A stretch of 64,000 bases of DNA from LMUY01 sp965199105 (GTDB lineage: Bacteria > Pseudomonadota > Alphaproteobacteria > Acetobacterales > Acetobacteraceae). The translations under genes and the position numbers were made by a program. The notes below the pieces were generated by a model. The model did not search any database. It was not told the DNA's origin and worked only from the letters and a program-made list of their open reading frames with translations. The stretch spans positions 1,302,001 through 1,366,000 of the forward strand of contig CBDAQO010000002.1 of the NCBI GenBank assembly GCA_965199105.1, read 5' to 3'. Below, one piece after another: positions 34,385 through 43,482 of this stretch; positions within the stretch are counted from its first letter, which is position 1, and each line of letters starts with the position of its first letter.

Positions 34385-37300
34385 CTACGACGAGCCCAAC
34401 CCGGCCTCAGCCATGCTGCGGGGGATGCCGGGCGCACCCTCCTGCAAGCCAGGCAGCACGTCCTGCATGGCCAGCAGCGACAGCCTTGCCGTGAGCAGGA
34501 GGTTCGCCGCCAGGCCGGGCAGCGCGGCCACGTTGGCGGCCGCTTCGTGCTCGAACCGGCCGCATACCGCCGACAGACGGTGGAACCCGTACATCCCGAC
34601 ACTGCCGGCCAGGGCATGTGCGGCGAACACCAGTTGCTGCGACCCGGCGACGTCGAACGCGGCGGTGCCGGCCCCGGTCGCTTCCAGCCCAGCGATCAAG
34701 GCGTCGGTCCGTTCCGCGAGCGATTGCACGTGCTTGATGCATTTGGCGGGCGGCAGGACCTGCTTGGTCTGCTCGAACGTCGCCAGGTGCATGATTGCAA
34801 GGTCGTCGCCGAACAGGGGCGCGCGGCTGGGTTGGGAGCGCGCCGGGTCGGCGATGGGGCTGCCCGCTGCCGCCGCCCGGCTCACCATGGCCAGCAGGGT
34901 CGCCTGGTTGAACGGCTTGGTCAGCCGGTCGGTCATGCCCGCGCGCTCGCACTCCAGCAGGTCCTCGGCGAAGGATTGCGCCGTCAGCGCCACGATGGGA
35001 ACGCAGCCGCGCGGGCCGGGCAGGGCGCGGATCTGCCGGGTCGCCTCGAGCCCGTCCATCCCAGGCATGCGCACGTCCATGAGCACGACATCGAAGTCGG
35101 TCGCCGCGGCAAGGCGGACGGCCTCCTGGCCGCTGCTGGCGCAGGTGGTGCGATGCCCGGCCATGGTGAGGAAGGAGGACGCGATGTCCCGGTTTTCCGC
35201 CATGTCGTCGACGATCAGCAGCTCGAGCGCAGGGGAGGCGGCTTGGCTCGCCGGGTCGGGCACGTGCGCTTCGGCGGTGCTGCTGGCGGCGACGATGGGC
35301 AGCTCGCACCAGAACAGGCTGCCCCCGCCAGGGTTGGGGTCGTAGCCCATCGTCCCGTCCATGGCTTCGGCCAGCCGGCTCGACAAAGCCAGCCCAAGCC
35401 CGGTGCCCTCCGCGGGCACGTCGGTGCTCAGGCGGCCGAAATCCTGGAACAGCCGGTCTCGCAGTGCGGCCGGAACGCCGGGCCCGGTGTCGCCGACTTC
35501 CAAGCGCAACCGATCGTCGCGGGTGCGCAGCGCGCGCAGGTCGACCCGGCCGCTGGCGGTGAACTTCACCGCATTGCCCAGCAGGTTGACCAGGATTTGC
35601 CGCATCCGGCCTGGATCGGCCAATATCGTTCCGGGCAGGCTGGCATCGATGCCGCTCGTCACCATCAGCCCTTGGCGCTCCGCGGCCGGGCGCACGAGCT
35701 GCAGGCTCTGGTCGAGCACGTCGGACAGTTCGACAGGCCCGAGCCTGAGCTCGATATGGCCACTCTCGATCGCCGACAGGTCCAGCACGGAGTTCACCAT
35801 GTCCAGCAGGTGGCGCCCGGCCGAAAGCATCGCCTCCACCCGGGCCACCTGCCGCGCACTGAGGTCGCCCTCGGCATGGAGCAGCTCGGCATAGCCCAGC
35901 ACGCCACTCAGCGGCGTGCGCAGTTCATGGCTCATCGTGGCGAGGAAGCGGGATTTGGCACGGCTGGCCTGCTCGGCCACGTCCCGCGCCTCGCCAAGCT
36001 CGTGCGTCAGGTCCTCGAGCTTGTGGTTCACCGCCACGAGCTGGTCCGCCTGCGCCTTGCGCACCGTGATGTCGCGCATGACGCACATGATGGAGAGCGG
36101 TTCGCCGCTGGTGCCGCGCAGCAGGGAGACGTTGGCCTCGACCCAGACGTAATGCCCGTCCTTGTGGCTGATCCGGTTGGTCAACGTGCCGCCTTCCAGC
36201 TCCCCGGCGGCGAGGCGCTGGAGCAGCTCGTTGGTCGTCGCGGCATCGTCGGGGTGAAGCACGCTCGACGGCGTCAACCCCAGCATCTCCTCCGGCGCGT
36301 AGCCGAGCACCGCCTTGCTGGCCGGGGAGGCGTAGGTGCGCCGGAAGTCCAGGTCGATACAGGTGATCAGGTCGATCGCGTTGTCCGCCAGCAGACGGTA
36401 ACGCGCCTCGCTGTCGCTCAACAGAGCTTCCGCCCGCATGCGGTCGGTCACGTCCCGCCAGGCGGACACGTAGCCGTCGGGTTGCTGCGAGACCGGGTCG
36501 CGGTAGGCGCGCCCGACCACCTCCATCCAGCGCCACTCGCCGTCGGACCGGCGGGCGCGGAAGGTCACCTGGGCCACGTCCACCGCGCCGATGGCGAGCT
36601 GCCCCAACACCTGCTCGACATGGGGCCGGTCCTCGGCCCAGGCGTAATCCCAGCGTAGGGTGCCGAGCAGCGCCTCGGCCGGCACCCCCAGGAGCCGCTC
36701 TGCGGCCGGGGACACGTAGCGCGCCTGTCCGTCCGCGCCGATGCGGCAGATCATGTCGCTGGCGTGGTCGGAGAGCAGGCGATAGGTGGCCTCGCTGGCC
36801 TTGAGCGACGCTTCTGCCCGCTCGCGCCGCTGCAACTCGCGCCGCAAGCCCAGCGCGAGCAGGACCGCGCCGACCAGGAGCAACGCCAACAACCCGCCGA
36901 CAATCCACGCTTGGTGGCGCCAGGAGGCATAGATACCGTCCAGCGCTAGGCCGACCGACACGGTGAGTGGTGCATTCTTGAGCCGGCGCTGCGCGTAGAG
37001 CCGCGCCACGCCGTCCTCGGGCGAGACGGCCTGCGTGATGGTGGCGTCGGCACCCTGCGAGGCTTTATAGAAGCGGCTGTGGCTGACGTCCTTGGCGAAG
37101 GACAGCTTGCCCCGGGTCCGGCTGAACACGTCCTGCCCGTCGGCCGTGGTGACGACGACGTCATCCTGGGCCGCGAGATGCAGGGAGCCGAACAGGTTCT
37201 TGAACAGCGACAGCCGCAAGCTCTCGGCTGCGACGCCGGCGAACGACCCGTCGGCGTGGTCGATGCGCCGGGTCAGCAGCAGGGTCGGCTGGCCCGTGAG

Positions 37301-37756
37301 CAGCGCGCTGGGCAGCAGCGTCAACCTGAGTGCCCGGTCCGGGTGGGCACTATGATACTGGAAATAGGGCCGGGACGAGAAGTCGCGCTCGCGCGGCGCG
37401 GCGGAGACGGAGTCGAAGGTCGCCGCCCCGTGCTCGTCGATGATCAAGACGGCGCCCGCATCGGCGGTGGGATCGGCGCCGTCAAACAGGATGGCATGCT
37501 GCAGGGATTGGGCAGCGTGGGTGTGCTCCAGCAACAGCGTGCCGTCGGCCGCGCTCTGCAGCGTCCGGTCGATGACCTCGATGTTCTTCTCGATATCTCG
37601 CTGCAGGGCGGTAGCGATATTGACCGCCTGTTGCGCCGCCGCGTTCCAGGCGCTCACCCGGGCCTGGTAGAGCATCAGGCCTGCCACGCTCGCGAGGGCG
37701 ACGGCCACGCCCACCTGCAGCATGGTCGCGGTCATCCGCGCACGCCAAATTTTCAC
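34385..37756 (-). CDS. Membrane-bound hybrid sensor histidine kinase (PAS-PAS-HisKA-HATPase-REC-HPt)
   Basis: 1123 residues from GTG 37756 (ATG 37735 is the alternative; 'gggaag' lies upstream of the GTG). A membrane helix at about 12-30 and another at about 284-304 enclose a periplasmic sensor domain (PDC/dCache-like, 'AAQQAVNIATALQRDIEKN', 'FSSRPYFQYHSAHPDRALR'). Two PAS/PAC domains follow (about 320-570), then HisKA with phosphorylatable His610 ('MSHELRTPLSGVLGYAELL'), HATPase with 'LVNLLGNAVKFT' and 'GTGLGLALSSRLAEAMDG', receiver with Asp894 ('VVLMDVRMPGMDG'), and HPt with His1047 ('HALAGSVGMYGFHRL'). It is a complete phosphorelay in one chain. No cognate DNA-binding regulator is adjacent. 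It ends 5 bp from fumC, tail-to-tail. Confidence 0.93.
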   Translation of the reverse strand: MKIWRARMTATMLQVGVAVALASVAGLMLYQARVSAWNAAAQQAVNIATALQRDIEKNIEVIDRTLQSAADGTLLLEHTHAAQSLQHAILFDGADPTADAGAVLIIDEHGAATFDSVSAAPRERDFSSRPYFQYHSAHPDRALRLTLLPSALLTGQPTLLLTRRIDHADGSFAGVAAESLRLSLFKNLFGSLHLAAQDDVVVTTADGQDVFSRTRGKLSFAKDVSHSRFYKASQGADATITQAVSPEDGVARLYAQRRLKNAPLTVSVGLALDGIYASWRHQAWIVGGLLALLLVGAVLLALGLRRELQRRERAEASLKASEATYRLLSDHASDMICRIGADGQARYVSPAAERLLGVPAEALLGTLRWDYAWAEDRPHVEQVLGQLAIGAVDVAQVTFRARRSDGEWRWMEVVGRAYRDPVSQQPDGYVSAWRDVTDRMRAEALLSDSEARYRLLADNAIDLITCIDLDFRRTYASPASKAVLGYAPEEMLGLTPSSVLHPDDAATTNELLQRLAAGELEGGTLTNRISHKDGHYVWVEANVSLLRGTSGEPLSIMCVMRDITVRKAQADQLVAVNHKLEDLTHELGEARDVAEQASRAKSRFLATMSHELRTPLSGVLGYAELLHAEGDLSARQVARVEAMLSAGRHLLDMVNSVLDLSAIESGHIELRLGPVELSDVLDQSLQLVRPAAERQGLMVTSGIDASLPGTILADPGRMRQILVNLLGNAVKFTASGRVDLRALRTRDDRLRLEVGDTGPGVPAALRDRLFQDFGRLSTDVPAEGTGLGLALSSRLAEAMDGTMGYDPNPGGGSLFWCELPIVAASSTAEAHVPDPASQAASPALELLIVDDMAENRDIASSFLTMAGHRTTCASSGQEAVRLAAATDFDVVLMDVRMPGMDGLEATRQIRALPGPRGCVPIVALTAQSFAEDLLECERAGMTDRLTKPFNQATLLAMVSRAAAAGSPIADPARSQPSRAPLFGDDLAIMHLATFEQTKQVLPPAKCIKHVQSLAERTDALIAGLEATGAGTAAFDVAGSQQLVFAAHALAGSVGMYGFHRLSAVCGRFEHEAAANVAALPGLAANLLLTARLSLLAMQDVLPGLQEGAPGIPRSMAEAGLGSS

Positions 37757-38034
37757 TGTCGCTTCCCGAAAATGTGCCAGCCAGCCCGACGCAGGCTGCA
37801 CCCTAGCATAAATCCGCCGCTTTGCACACGATCGCGTGACTATCGTGGCGTAAAAAGCAGCTTGCCGCGAAAACCATCCTCTCCAGGAGGGCTCGCAACG
37901 CGCTGACGCCGTTTGGCGTGGAACTTGAATGGGAACCGTGGCGGCCGCTGCGCGCGCGTCGGCGACGCGGGACGCTTGGTTCGTGTGTGTGCGGGCCCTG
38001 CCAGACGCGGCGGTGGTTCCATCGGGAGGCAGCA
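37757..38034. other. Divergent intergenic region, kinase / amino acid importer
   Basis: 278 bp between the starts of the histidine kinase gene and the binding-protein gene. It must hold both promoters. I see no clear operator, riboswitch or ORF with coding character. The plus-strand gene has a strong 'gggagg' ribosome site at its end. Confidence 0.4.
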
Positions 38035-38868
38035 ATGACGAGGCTCAACCATATCGGCGTCGCCGCCGCCCTGATCGGCATCTTCGCCGGCACCACCGCC
38101 CGCGCCGCAGAGCTGCCCGAGGCCATGCGCAACGCCGGCGTGCTGCGCCTGAGCGTCAACGCCACCTATGCGCCGATGGAGTACCACGACCCGGAAACCG
38201 GCGAGCTCAAGGGCTTGGACATCGACCTGGCGCAGGCCCTGGCGCAGCGCCTCGGCGTCAAGATCGTCTGGAGCGACGTGGCCTTCGCCGAGCTGATCCC
38301 GGCGCTGCAGACCCAGCGCGCCGACTTCATCATCAGCGGCATTTCCGACCGCGCCTCGCGCCGGCAGACCGCGGACTTCATCGACTACCTCACCACCGGC
38401 GCGCAGTTCTTCGTCCTGGCCGACGGCCCGGTGCACACCGACGCCGATCTATGCGGCCGCAAAGTGGGCACCACGCGGTCCACCAGCTACCCAGACCAGA
38501 TCGCACAGTGGAGCCAGGCGCATTGCGAGGCGGCCGGCAAGCCCGCCGTGGTCTACGTGCCCGGCGAGAACTCGATCGACGTGCGCAACCAGCTCAAGCA
38601 GGGCCGCATCGACGCCGCGGTGCAAGGCAGCGAGACCCTGCCCTATGCGCAACAGCAGGAGCCGGGCAAGTACCGCATCGTCGGCGACAAGTTCGCCATC
38701 AGCTACCAGGGCATCATGGTCCGCAAGGAAGACGCCGCGTTGCGCGAGGCGTTGCAGCAGACGCTCGCGGCGATGCTGGCCGACGGCACCTACAAGGCGG
38801 TCCTCGACAAATACGGCCTGGGCGGCAACGCGGTGACGGAGCCGCTGCTGAACGCCGGAACGCAGTGA
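38035..38868 (+). CDS. Polar amino acid-type ABC transporter substrate-binding protein (SBP family 3)
   Basis: 277 residues from ATG 38035, with 'gggaggcagca' directly upstream. Sec signal peptide of about 24 residues ('VAAALIGIFAGTTARA'). The mature part is a type II periplasmic fold of the glutamine/arginine/ectoine class: 'GVLRLSVNATYAPMEYHDP', 'GLDIDLAQALAQRLGVKI', 'DFIISGISDRASRRQTADF'. The C-terminal 'NAGTQ' and stop codon lie in the first of four 27-bp tandem repeats. First gene of a unit with permease, ATPase and a deacetylase-like hydrolase. The ligand is unknown. Confidence 0.92.
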   Translation: MTRLNHIGVAAALIGIFAGTTARAAELPEAMRNAGVLRLSVNATYAPMEYHDPETGELKGLDIDLAQALAQRLGVKIVWSDVAFAELIPALQTQRADFIISGISDRASRRQTADFIDYLTTGAQFFVLADGPVHTDADLCGRKVGTTRSTSYPDQIAQWSQAHCEAAGKPAVVYVPGENSIDVRNQLKQGRIDAAVQGSETLPYAQQQEPGKYRIVGDKFAISYQGIMVRKEDAALREALQQTLAAMLADGTYKAVLDKYGLGGNAVTEPLLNAGTQ

Positions 38869-38961
38869 CCGCTGCTGGGTGCCGGAACGCAGTGACCACT
38901 GCTGGGTGCCGGAACGCAGTGACCACTGCTGGGTGCCGGAACGCAGTGACCGCTGCTGCTT
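38854..38961 (+). repeat. Four tandem 27-bp repeats, each a short hairpin, between binding-protein and permease genes
   Basis: Copies at 38854-38880, 38881-38907, 38908-38934 and 38935-38961 (last one differing in its final bases). Each contains GCAGTG-AC-C(A/G)CTGC, a 6-bp stem with 2-nt loop. Copies 2 and 3 have A in the 3' arm (T-A pair); copies 1 and 4 have G (U.G wobble in RNA), so pairing is kept in all four. The stop codon of the upstream gene is inside the first hairpin. The unit is a multiple of three and open in the permease frame. Confidence 0.85.
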
Positions 38962-38977
38962 GAGAACCGGCGCGGCG

Positions 38978-39832
38978 ATGACCGCCATCCCGGCGGTGGC
39001 GGAGTTCCCCGACCTCGCCGGCCTGCGGCTGGCCCGGCAGGCACATTGGGGCCGCTGGTGCTCGGCCGGGCTGATCGTGCTCGTGTTGCTGGCGATCGGC
39101 CGCGCCTTTGCCCATGGCCAGATCGAATGGCGCTATGTCGGCCACTTCTTCACCGCCCCCGTGATCCTGGCCGGCATCGCCGACACCGTGGTGATGGCGG
39201 TGTTGGCGATGGCGCTCGGCGTCGTGCTCGGCGTGGTGGCCGCCATCATGCGCGTGTCCGCCAACCCGGTGCTGCGCAGCGTCGCCGCCGGCTACACCTG
39301 GCTGTTCCGCGGCACGCCGCTGATCCTGCAACTGCTGCTGTGGTTCAACCTGGCACTGGTGTTCCCCACCATCGGCATTCCGGGCCTGTGGAGCGGGCGC
39401 GCCATCGACGTCATGACGCCGTTCGTCTCGGCGCTGCTCGGGCTCGGCATCAACCAGGGCGCCTACACGTCCGAGGTGGTGCGCGCGGGGTTGCTGTCGG
39501 TCGACACGGGGCAATACGAGGCGGCGCAGGCGATCGGCATGCGGCGATTGCAGGCGCTGCGCCGCATCATCCTGCCCCAGGCCATGCGCGTCGTGCTGCC
39601 GCCGATCGGCAACGAGTTCATCAGCCTGGTGAAGGCGACCTCGCTGGCCAGCGTGATCCAGTATCCCGAGGTGCTGCATGCGGCGGAGACCATCTACTAT
39701 GCCAACTCGCGCGTAATCGAGCTGCTGATCGTGGCCGGACTGTGGTACCTGCTGGTTGTCTCCGTGCTCACCCCGCTGCAGATGCTGCTGGAACGGCGGT
39801 TTTCTCGCGGCGTCGCGCGGCCCGGCCGATGA
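38978..39832 (+). CDS. Polar amino acid-type ABC transporter permease
   Basis: 284 residues from ATG 38978. A GTG at 38879 in the same frame would prefix three copies of 'PERSDHCWV'-type peptide encoded by the tandem repeats; ATG 38978, after the repeats, is preferred. HisM/GlnP-type features: 'GIADTVVMAVLAMALGVV' first conserved helix, 'LFRGTPLILQLLLWFN' and the EAA loop 'EAAQAIGMRRLQALRRIILP' ending 'PIGNEFISLVKATSL'. About five helices. Only one permease is encoded in this unit, so it is presumably a homodimer. The stop overlaps the ATPase ATG. Confidence 0.92.
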   Translation: MTAIPAVAEFPDLAGLRLARQAHWGRWCSAGLIVLVLLAIGRAFAHGQIEWRYVGHFFTAPVILAGIADTVVMAVLAMALGVVLGVVAAIMRVSANPVLRSVAAGYTWLFRGTPLILQLLLWFNLALVFPTIGIPGLWSGRAIDVMTPFVSALLGLGINQGAYTSEVVRAGLLSVDTGQYEAAQAIGMRRLQALRRIILPQAMRVVLPPIGNEFISLVKATSLASVIQYPEVLHAAETIYYANSRVIELLIVAGLWYLLVVSVLTPLQMLLERRFSRGVARPGR

Positions 39833-40596
39833 CGCGCCCGCTGGTCGCCATCCGCCACGCCGTCAAGCGCTTCGGGACCCAGCTTGCCCTGAACGATGTG
39901 TGCCTGGACGTCGCGGCCGGCGAGGTGCTGTGCCTGATCGGGGCGTCGGGGTCGGGCAAGACCACGCTGCTGCGCTGCATCAACCAACTGACGCAACTGG
40001 ATGCGGGCGCCATCTGGCTGGACGGCGAGCTGCTTGGCTTGCGGCAGCAGGGCGGCAAGCTCTACCGGCTGGGCGAGGCCGAGGTGGCGCGGCAACGGCG
40101 GCAGACCGGCATGGTGTTCCAGCGCTTCAACCTGTTCGCCCACCGCACCGCGCTGGACAACGTGATGGAAGGCCCGGTGCAGGTGCAGCGCCGCCGCCCG
40201 GCCGAGGTGCGGGCCGAGGCGATGGCGCTGCTGCGCCGGGTCGGCCTGGCGGACAAGGCGGGCAGCTACCCGTCGCAACTCTCCGGCGGCCAGCAGCAGC
40301 GGGTGGCGATCGCCCGGGCGCTGGCGATGCGCCCCGCGCTGCTGCTGTTCGACGAGCCGACCAGCGCGCTCGACCCGGAGCTGGTGGGCGAGGTGCTGGC
40401 GGTGATGCGCGAGCTGGCCCGCGACGGCATGACGATGGTCGTGGTCACGCACGAGCTGGCGTTCGCGCGCGAGGTGGCCGACCGTGTCGTCTACATGGAC
40501 GCCGGCGCGATCGTGGAAGCCGGGCCGCCGGAGCAGGTGCTGGGCGCGCCCCGGGGCGACCGCACGCGCGCCTTCCTCTCGGCCGTGCTCGGCTGA
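39829..40596 (+). CDS. Polar amino acid-type ABC transporter ATP-binding protein
   Basis: 255 residues. Walker A 'GASGSGKTT', Q-loop 'GMVFQRFNLFAHRTALDN', signature 'LSGGQQQRVAIARALAM', Walker B 'LLLFDEPTSALDPELVGEV' and switch His 'VVVTHELAFAREVAD', all typical of the GlnQ/HisP group. A loop with 'LGLRQQGGKLYRLGEAEV' is longer than in GlnQ. It overlaps the permease gene by 4 bp and is followed after 26 bp by the deacetylase-like gene. Confidence 0.93.
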   Translation: MTRPLVAIRHAVKRFGTQLALNDVCLDVAAGEVLCLIGASGSGKTTLLRCINQLTQLDAGAIWLDGELLGLRQQGGKLYRLGEAEVARQRRQTGMVFQRFNLFAHRTALDNVMEGPVQVQRRRPAEVRAEAMALLRRVGLADKAGSYPSQLSGGQQQRVAIARALAMRPALLLFDEPTSALDPELVGEVLAVMRELARDGMTMVVVTHELAFAREVADRVVYMDAGAIVEAGPPEQVLGAPRGDRTRAFLSAVLG

Positions 40597-40622
40597 CCCC
40601 AACCCCGACTAGGAGCCCCCTC

Positions 40623-41501
40623 ATGGACCAAGCCGCGCTCGACAGCATCCCGCTGCACCCGGCCAACACCGCAGCGCCGGCGCCGCACCATCCGTGGCCC
40701 GGCGACTATCGCGCGGCGATGTTCCTCTCCTTCGACGTGGACGCCGAGGCCGCCTGGACCAGCAAGGACGCCGGGCATGCCGAGCGCCTGGTCACCATGA
40801 GCTATGGCGGCTACGAGGCGCGCGTCGGCACGCCCAAGCTGCTCGAGCTGCTGGACCAATTGGGCTTGCAGGCGACCTTCTTCATCACCGGCTGGGCGGT
40901 GGAGGCGCATCCGGCGATGGCGGAGAGCATCCTGCGCGCCGGCCACGAGATCGGCCATCACGGCTACCACCATCTGCTGCCCGACCCCGGCGATCCCTGG
41001 ATGGAGGAGGAGCTGGAGCGCGGCTTCGAGGTGCTGCAGCGCCGCCTGGGCGTGGTGCCCACCGGCTACCGCGCGCCCTACGGCGAGTTCAGCGAGGCGC
41101 TGCGCGTCGCCCTGGTGCGGCGCGGCATCGTCTACACCTCCTCCTTCCGCGACGACGTGCGGCCGTATCGCCACCGCCTGGCCGATGGCAGTCCCGGCAC
41201 CATCGAGCTGCCGGTGACGGCGAGCTACGACGACTGGATGCACGGCCTGTCGGCCCGCTTCAGCCCGCGCCCGATCTTCCCCAAGGAGCACGTGCTATCG
41301 CTCTGGAAGGACGAGCTGGACGAGGTGCGGGATTGGGGCGCCATGGTGACCACGGTGCTGCACCCGCAATGCAGCGGGCGCCCAATGCGGCTGCGGCTGC
41401 TGCGCGAGTTCCTGCAGTATGCGCAGTCGTGCCCGGACCTGTGGATCGCCACCGGTGCGGCCATCGCGGCCAACTTCCAGCGCCACGAAGGCGACGCCTG
41501 A
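40623..41501 (+). CDS. Polysaccharide deacetylase-fold hydrolase (CE4/PuuE-like)
   Basis: 292 residues from ATG 40623, preceded by 'aggag'. NodB-fold metal site: Asp38/Asp40 ('LSFDVDAEAAW') and HxxxH at His112-His116 ('GHEIGHHGYHH'). 'GYRAPYGEFSEAL' is the conserved Arg-Ala-Pro motif. No signal peptide, so it is cytoplasmic. Members near amino acid or amide importers often act on small amides (allantoinase PuuE, cyclic imide or formamide hydrolases) rather than on polysaccharide. The co-directional importer genes favour that reading, but the substrate is unproven. Convergent with the amidohydrolase gene at 41518, 16 bp apart. Confidence 0.87.
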   Translation: MDQAALDSIPLHPANTAAPAPHHPWPGDYRAAMFLSFDVDAEAAWTSKDAGHAERLVTMSYGGYEARVGTPKLLELLDQLGLQATFFITGWAVEAHPAMAESILRAGHEIGHHGYHHLLPDPGDPWMEEELERGFEVLQRRLGVVPTGYRAPYGEFSEALRVALVRRGIVYTSSFRDDVRPYRHRLADGSPGTIELPVTASYDDWMHGLSARFSPRPIFPKEHVLSLWKDELDEVRDWGAMVTTVLHPQCSGRPMRLRLLREFLQYAQSCPDLWIATGAAIAANFQRHEGDA

Positions 41502-41517
41502 GAGCGGGATGAGCTTG

Positions 41518-42795
41518 TTAGGCGGCGACCGCTTCGGGCAAGATGGACGCGACCGCGTCGTGCCGCTGCCCGTCCCGCAGGCAGAAGGCGGGCTGTAGCA
41601 GGCTGTCTGTCACCACCTCGGTGTGCTCGTTATCGCGCAGAACGAAGCGGCCCTTCAGCTCGCCGAGCACGGTGACGTCCGCCCCCATGCCAGGGCGGAG
41701 AGCGCCGATCCGGTCTGCAAGTCCGAGCGCCTTGGCCGGGTTGCTGGTGACCATGGGGACCACCTGGTCAAGCGATAGGCCGAGCGCCATCATCGAGCTC
41801 ATCGCCTGCACCAGGCTGAACTTGGCCTGGCCCGCGAAGGGATGATTTTCATCGTCGGCATGCTCGGCGGGCGTGCCGGCGGGGGCGGGCACATGCGTAT
41901 TGTAGCCGTGGATGTCCGCGCCGAGCGTGTGGGGCACGATCCCGCCCGCAATGGCCCGCTTGGCCAGCCGGTAGGAGAAGTGGCTGCCATGCCCGACATC
42001 GATCTTCAGGCCGCGGTCCAACGCGGCCTGGATCACCGGGTGCACCTCGCCTTCCGGGTTGATGAAGCCGCCCGGATGGCGCGTAAACGGGTGCGCCAGG
42101 ATGTCACCCTCCTTGAGCAGCGGGATCACGCGGTCCAGGATCGTGTCCACGTCCTCGCCGTTGGTCCCGCTCTCCGGCAAGCCCCAGAGTTGGCCGAAAT
42201 GGACGTAGACTGGCAGCCCGGTCTGCTTGCCGATCTCGGCGGCCATCTCGATCACGCGGATGCCCCACCGTGCGAAGCCGCCGATCTCGGCATGAGCCTT
42301 GATGCCGCGCACCAGGTCCCGATTCGCCATGGCTGATCGCACTGTCGCGTCGATGTCCACCTGATCCGGGCTATAGAGGTTGGGGTAGAAATGCCCCTCC
42401 AAGCCGCCCACGAGGTAGGTGGACAGGAAAGCCAGGCAGCGCGACTGCGCCGTCTCAGCAACGAAATGCCGAAACGCGGGCAGCGTCATGCAGGAGGGAC
42501 CGCCCTGGTCTACGAGGGTCGTCACCCCGGATTGCACGCCGACCAAATCGGGGTTCATGCCGAACCTGCCGGTCACGTATTGGAAGACGTGCCCATGCGT
42601 GTCGATGAGGCCGGGCAGGACCAGCTTGCCCGCAACGTCCACCACCTGCCTGGCGCTGCTCGGGAGGATGTCTGGCTGCACGGAAGCGATCTTCCCGTCC
42701 TTCACCGCCACGTCCATCACGGCGTTTATACCGGAAGCCGGGCAGATCACCCGGCCACCGCGGAGCAGCGTGTCGAATTGGGGTCCAGCGTCCAT
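41518..42795 (-). CDS. Metal-dependent amidohydrolase (dihydroorotase/deacetylase-like)
   Basis: 425 residues from ATG 42795 with 'ggagaacgag' upstream. Amidohydrolase superfamily: N-terminal beta-sandwich 'DTLLRGGRVICPASGINAV', metal HxH at His67/His69 ('LIDTHGHVFQY'), further candidate ligands in 'IKAHAEIGGFARWG' and 'LAHPFTRHPGGF', and 'DVGHGSHFSYRLAKRAI'. The late Asp lies in 'LGADIHGYN'. The pattern is that of the EF_0837/dihydroorotase-like subgroup that includes N-acyl or cyclic amide hydrolases. Cytoplasmic. It is divergent from nothing obvious. The MarR gene lies upstream on the same strand, 93 bp away, and may control it. Confidence 0.87.
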   Translation of the reverse strand: MDAGPQFDTLLRGGRVICPASGINAVMDVAVKDGKIASVQPDILPSSARQVVDVAGKLVLPGLIDTHGHVFQYVTGRFGMNPDLVGVQSGVTTLVDQGGPSCMTLPAFRHFVAETAQSRCLAFLSTYLVGGLEGHFYPNLYSPDQVDIDATVRSAMANRDLVRGIKAHAEIGGFARWGIRVIEMAAEIGKQTGLPVYVHFGQLWGLPESGTNGEDVDTILDRVIPLLKEGDILAHPFTRHPGGFINPEGEVHPVIQAALDRGLKIDVGHGSHFSYRLAKRAIAGGIVPHTLGADIHGYNTHVPAPAGTPAEHADDENHPFAGQAKFSLVQAMSSMMALGLSLDQVVPMVTSNPAKALGLADRIGALRPGMGADVTVLGELKGRFVLRDNEHTEVVTDSLLQPAFCLRDGQRHDAVASILPEAVAA

Positions 42796-42888
42796 GCTCG
42801 TTCTCCAGCGCGATGCTACACGGCAGCGCAAAGCGAAGTATGCTGCCTATACCAAGCTGCGGGCCGAGGCAGCAAGCTGAAGCGCCTC

Positions 42889-43368
42889 TCAAGGACTCGT
42901 GTTCAGCGCCCGGGCACCGTGGGCCGCCACCAGCCTGCTCATCAACTCCAGCAACGCCTGCCGATCGGGCGTGCTCAGGGCCGCGATCGTCTCGCTGTGG
43001 GCTCGCCGCGCTGCCTCCTCCATGCCGGCGAGCGTTTTGGTGCCGAGCGGCGTCAACCGCCATTCGCGCGCGCGCCGGTCCCGCAGCGGCTCGACCCGTC
43101 TCACGAGGCCTCCCGCTTCCAGCCGGGTCAGCGCGCCGGTGGTCGTGGTGCGGTCGAGCAGTACGTCCGCCGCGAGGGTGGTTTGATCCGCCCACCCCCG
43201 AGACGCCAGCGCAGTCAAGACACTGTACTGCACCGGGGTGACGCCGAATTGGGCACAATGCTCGTTAAACAGCGCCACGTGGATCTGGTGCAGGCGGCGG
43301 ATAAGGAAGCCAGGTCGCTCCATCATCGGCCAGGATGGGAGTGTGCCGGTCGCTCGGTCTGCGCTCAT
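42889..43368 (-). CDS. MarR-family transcriptional regulator
   Basis: 159 residues from ATG 43368, with 'cgggagcac' upstream. Winged helix-turn-helix text: 'FGVTPVQYSVLTALASRG', 'TTLAADVLLDRTTTTGALT' (recognition helix) and the wing 'VRRVEPLRDRRAREWRLT'. Flanking helices for dimerisation are present, and the length is normal. It probably represses a neighbouring catabolic gene in response to an aromatic or small ligand. The candidates are the amidohydrolase downstream and the divergent region towards the importer at 43742. No palindromic operator was clear in 43369-43482. Confidence 0.9.
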   Translation of the reverse strand: MSADRATGTLPSWPMMERPGFLIRRLHQIHVALFNEHCAQFGVTPVQYSVLTALASRGWADQTTLAADVLLDRTTTTGALTRLEAGGLVRRVEPLRDRRAREWRLTPLGTKTLAGMEEAARRAHSETIAALSTPDRQALLELMSRLVAAHGARALNTSP

Positions 43369-43482
43369 GTGCTCCCGATACTGGGAAGCACGCCATACGG
43401 CAAACCCGGCACCAGCCTGGCACGAGTCCTGCATCGAATGCGCAGTGCACTTCGCACCCGTCTGGCCGTGCAGGAGCGATCG

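Noticed and set aside
33506..36658. A 1050-codon open frame on the plus strand
   Set aside because: It is a mirror frame over fumC and the antisense of the histidine kinase; the GC-rich codon bias keeps such frames open. No domain is recognisable in it.
37757..38034. Riboswitch upstream of the amino acid importer
   Set aside because: I could not find the conserved core of a known class (glycine, lysine, SAM).
38854..38961. CRISPR array
   Set aside because: The repeats are directly joined with no spacers, and no cas gene is in the window.
38879..38977. GTG start giving the permease three copies of a nine-residue repeat
   Set aside because: ATG 38978 fits the family N-terminus better; the repeat peptide has no membrane or signal character. 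It stays a formal possibility.
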